Program-made: the position numbers and the translations under genes | Notes under the pieces: generated by a model | Seen by the model: the letters and a program-made list of their open reading frames with translations, nothing else | Databases searched by the model: none | Told to the model about the DNA's origin: nothing | Assembly (NCBI GenBank): GCA_937983495.1 | Contig: CALKAA010000250.1 | Coordinates: forward strand, 1 to 9,070 | From: an uncultured Gemmobacter sp. | Lineage (GTDB): Bacteria > Pseudomonadota > Alphaproteobacteria > Rhodobacterales > Rhodobacteraceae | DNA: 9,070 nucleotides | Direction: 5' to 3' | Shown here: positions 6,875-9,070 of the stretch, in pieces | Layout of the letters: every line of letters begins with the position of its first letter | Numbering within the stretch: the first letter of the stretch is position 1

Positions 6875-6912
6875 GCCCAAATCCTGCTTTACATGTTTGC
6901 CTTGAGTTAGTC

Positions 6913-8568
6913 TTATCGTGCAAACCGCTTGTACTTCACCCGCTTCGGGTTCACCGAATCCGGGCCAAGGCGGCGGATCTTGTCTTGCTCATAGGCTTCG
7001 AAGTTGCCCTCGAACCATTCCACATGCGCATCGCCTTCGAAGGCGAGGATATGGGTGCAAAGGCGGTCCAGGAAGAAGCGGTCGTGGCTGATGATGATGG
7101 CGCAGCCCGCGAAATCTTCGATCGCGGCTTCCAGCGCTTGCAGGGTCTCCACGTCCAGATCGTTGGTCGGTTCGTCGAGCAACAGCACGTTACCGCCCGA
7201 TTTGAGCAGCTTGGCCATGTGAACACGGTTGCGTTCGCCGCCCGACAGCAGGCCCACTTTCTTCTGTTGATCGGTGCCCTTGAAGTTGAAGGCACCGGTA
7301 TAGACGCGGCTGTTCATCTGCATGTCGCCCAGATGGATCACCTCGGCCCCGCCCGAAACCTCTTCCCAGACGGTCTTGTTGGGGTCCAGCGCGTCGCGCG
7401 ACTGGTCCACATAGGCCAGTTGCACGGTGTTACCCAGCGTGATGGTGCCTTCATCGGGCTGCTCTTGCCCGGTGATCATGCGGAACAGGGTCGATTTCCC
7501 GGCACCGTTCGGGCCGATGACGCCGACAATAGCGCCCGGCGGCACGGTAAAGCTCAGGTCTTCGATCAGCAGGCGGTCGCCCATGGCCTTTTTCAGGCCT
7601 TCGACCTCAATCACCTTGTTGCCCAGACGCTCGCCGTTGGGGATGATGATCTGCGCCGTGGTGGCGCGCTCCATGACCGTCTGGCTGGCCATTTCGTTAT
7701 AGCGCGCCAGACGCGCCTTGCCCTTGGATTGCCGGGCCTTGGCGCCCGAGCGGATCCATTCCAGTTCCTTTTCAAGGGCTTTCTGCTTGGATTTGTCCTC
7801 GCGGGCCTCCTGCGCCATGCGCTTGGCCTTCTGGTCCAGCCAGGCCGAATAGTTGCCCTCATAGGGGATGCCGCGGCCGCGGTCGAGTTCCAGAATCCAG
7901 CCGGTGATGTCATCCAGGAAGTAGCGGTCGTGGGTGACGATCAGGATGGTGCCCTTGTAGTCGATCAGGTGCTTTTGCAGCCAGGCGATCGATTCCGCGT
8001 CCAGGTGGTTGGTCGGTTCGTCGAGCAGCAGCATGTCGGGCTTTTCGAGCAGCAGCTTGCACAGCGCGACGCGGCGACGCTCACCGCCCGACAGGGTGGT
8101 CACGTCGGAATCGTCGGGCGGGCAGCGCAGCGCGTCCATGGCGACGCCCACGGTGGCTTCCAACTCCCACAGATTGCCCGCGTCGATCTGGTCTTGCAGC
8201 GCAGCCATCTCGTCGGCGGTCTCGTCCGAGTAGTTCATCGCCAGTTCGTTATAGCGGTCGAGGATCGCCTGCTGCTCGGCCACGCCCAGCATGACGTTTT
8301 CCTTGGCGGTCAGGTTCGGGTCCAGATAAGGCTCCTGCGCGAGGTAGCCGACCTTGGCCCCCTTGGCGGCCCAGGCCTCGCCCTTGAAGTCCTTGTCCAT
8401 GCCCGCCATGATCTTCAGCAGCGTGGATTTACCCGCGCCGTTGACGCCGACGACACCGATCTTCACGCCGGGCAGGAAGTTCAGGTGGATGTTCTCAAAG
8501 CAGGTCTTGCCACCGGGATAGGTCTTGGAAACGCCTTCCATGTGATAGACGTATTGATACGAGGCCAT
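6913..8568 (-). CDS. ettA: Energy-dependent translational throttle protein (ABC-F ATPase)
   Basis: A 551-residue tandem ABC protein without membrane segments, close to the 555 residues of E. coli EttA. ABC1 has Walker A GVNGAGKST (41-49), signature LSGGE (159-163) and Walker B LLLDEP with catalytic E184. A short arm insertion lies around 90-130. The charged interdomain linker that reaches the ribosomal P site spans roughly 243-305. ABC2 has GPNGAGKST (352-360), LSGGE (441-445) and LLLDEP with E466. The C-terminus PKRVKYKRFAR is typical. EttA binds the ribosomal E site and gates entry into elongation according to the ADP/ATP ratio. The start at 8566-8568 has GGAGAT five bases upstream and matches the family; an in-frame extension to 8793 overlaps xseA and is not credible. 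The AT-rich gene begins only 38 bases after its stop. Confidence 0.95.
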   Translation of the reverse strand: MASYQYVYHMEGVSKTYPGGKTCFENIHLNFLPGVKIGVVGVNGAGKSTLLKIMAGMDKDFKGEAWAAKGAKVGYLAQEPYLDPNLTAKENVMLGVAEQQAILDRYNELAMNYSDETADEMAALQDQIDAGNLWELEATVGVAMDALRCPPDDSDVTTLSGGERRRVALCKLLLEKPDMLLLDEPTNHLDAESIAWLQKHLIDYKGTILIVTHDRYFLDDITGWILELDRGRGIPYEGNYSAWLDQKAKRMAQEAREDKSKQKALEKELEWIRSGAKARQSKGKARLARYNEMASQTVMERATTAQIIIPNGERLGNKVIEVEGLKKAMGDRLLIEDLSFTVPPGAIVGVIGPNGAGKSTLFRMITGQEQPDEGTITLGNTVQLAYVDQSRDALDPNKTVWEEVSGGAEVIHLGDMQMNSRVYTGAFNFKGTDQQKKVGLLSGGERNRVHMAKLLKSGGNVLLLDEPTNDLDVETLQALEAAIEDFAGCAIIISHDRFFLDRLCTHILAFEGDAHVEWFEGNFEAYEQDKIRRLGPDSVNPKRVKYKRFAR

Positions 8569-8607
8569 GCGCGATCTCCGGCGAATATGTGTCCTTGGGT
8601 TGCCGCG

Positions 8608-8636
8608 TATGTAGCGGATCAACGCAGAAAGGGCAA
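8608..8636 (-). promoter_or_regulatory. Possible ettA promoter
   Basis: On the minus strand TTGCCC (8631-8636) is followed after exactly 17 bases by TACATA (8608-8613), about 40 bases before the ettA ATG. The -35 matches four and the -10 three of six consensus bases, so this is weak. The 121-bp gap between xseA and ettA makes a separate ettA promoter plausible. Confidence 0.3.
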
Positions 8637-8689
8637 CGCGGGCGCGGCGTGCCCTGCCTTGGCAGATTACTGCACCCCGGCGGATGCCC

Positions 8690-9070
8690 TCAGAACAAAC
8701 TCCCCTGTCCCTGCGGGCCGCTGGGGGCTTTGCGGGGTTTGGGTTTTTCGGGTGTGTCGGGGGTGGTGAGCGGCTGCACCTGCACGCGGCCATCGGCGAA
8801 CTGGATTTCCAGCGTGGGGGCTTTTTGGGCGGTGGGGGCAGAGGTCACCAGGGTCGCGCCCGCCCGCACTACGGCATAGCCGCGTTGCAGGGTTTGTTCA
8901 TAGCCCAGCGACAGGCGCATGCGCTCCTGCGCGGACAGCCGTTCTGACAGGTGGGTGAGCCGCAGGGTCTGGGCGCGGTCCATCCGATCGGCGAGGCTTT
9001 GCAGCCGCGCGCGCTTGTCGGTGATGTCGCGCGCAGCGCCCCCCAGCAGCCGCGCCAAGGCAGGGGCAAG
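8690..9070 (-). CDS. xseA: Exodeoxyribonuclease VII large subunit, C-terminal part
   Basis: The frame is open to the right edge, so only the last 126 residues are present; the gene start is outside the window. An apparent start at 9056-9058 is an internal TTG leucine. The piece shows the helical, charged C-terminal region (RDITDKRARLQSLADRMDR and following), then LQRGYAVVRAGATLVTSA, then a small beta segment, IQFADGRVQVQP. It ends in the characteristic QGSLF tail. XseA with XseB forms exonuclease VII, which degrades single-stranded DNA from both ends in repair. The helices seen belong to the XseB-binding and DNA-guiding part; the catalytic domain lies outside. The gene is upstream of ettA on the same strand, 121 bases apart. 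Confidence 0.88.
   Translation of the reverse strand, partial: LAPALARLLGGAARDITDKRARLQSLADRMDRAQTLRLTHLSERLSAQERMRLSLGYEQTLQRGYAVVRAGATLVTSAPTAQKAPTLEIQFADGRVQVQPLTTPDTPEKPKPRKAPSGPQGQGSLF

Noticed and set aside
6875..6880. TTG start two codons before the ATG of the TIR-like gene
   Set aside because: AGGA at 6882-6885 is one base from TTG but seven bases from the ATG, so the ATG is the better start.
8654..8665. CTGCC-TT-GGCAG palindrome between ettA and xseA, also fitting CTGCN4GCAG
   Set aside because: It is short, lies just past the xseA stop and is better read as a weak xseA 3' hairpin. Matches to this motif are expected by chance at this GC content.
6862..8769. 635-codon open frame on the plus strand opposite ettA
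   Set aside because: It is the mirror of a perfectly conserved ABC-F gene. The translation has no recognisable motif and arises from GC-rich codon bias.
8569..8793. N-terminal extension of ettA to 8793
   Set aside because: The extra 75 residues are low-complexity, overlap the end of xseA and lie upstream of the good ribosome binding site at 8574-8579.

Overview
The window looks like chromosomal DNA of an alphaproteobacterium, most likely of the Rhodobacteraceae (Rhodobacter/Paracoccus/Roseobacter type). The housekeeping genes are GC-rich (one coding line I counted, 4921-4980, is 68% G+C). There is a complete cobalamin-dependent mutase of the MeaA/ethylmalonyl-CoA mutase type, a hallmark of acetyl-CoA assimilation by the ethylmalonyl-CoA pathway. 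GC-rich intergenic repeat hairpins of the kind scattered through that family are also present. The species assignment is inference.

Left part (1-3792): a dispersed repeat hairpin, then lpdA (+, dihydrolipoyl dehydrogenase). A 193-bp gap between convergent genes follows, holding a strong intrinsic terminator, a long inverted repeat and a second copy of the same repeat hairpin. Next is ecm/meaA (-). Between ecm and the next gene lies a divergent promoter region with a consensus TTGACA -35 for ecm and several perfect dyads.

Middle part (3793-5930): a PlsB-like glycerolipid acyltransferase (+), whose start codon lies inside a perfect palindrome and has no visible ribosome binding site. It is followed by an orphan ParA/MinD-type ATPase (+) with no ParB partner. 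Converging on parA with a 3-bp gap is a 25-residue membrane microprotein (-) with a strong ribosome binding site.

Right part (5931-9070): an AT-rich gene (-) encoding a protein with an N-terminal TIR-like/nucleoside-deoxyribosyltransferase-like domain and an unrecognised C-terminal domain. It is out of character with its surroundings and is the best candidate here for a horizontally acquired, possibly defence-related function. Directly upstream of it on the same strand are ettA (ABC-F translation factor) and the 3' end of xseA (exodeoxyribonuclease VII large subunit).

Functionally, lpdA and ecm belong to central acetyl-CoA/TCA-linked carbon metabolism, plsB-like to phospholipid synthesis, ettA to ribosome gating and xseA to DNA repair. 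The window is mostly core genome with one accessory islet at about 5987-6905. I saw no tRNA, rRNA, CRISPR array, transposase or integrase.
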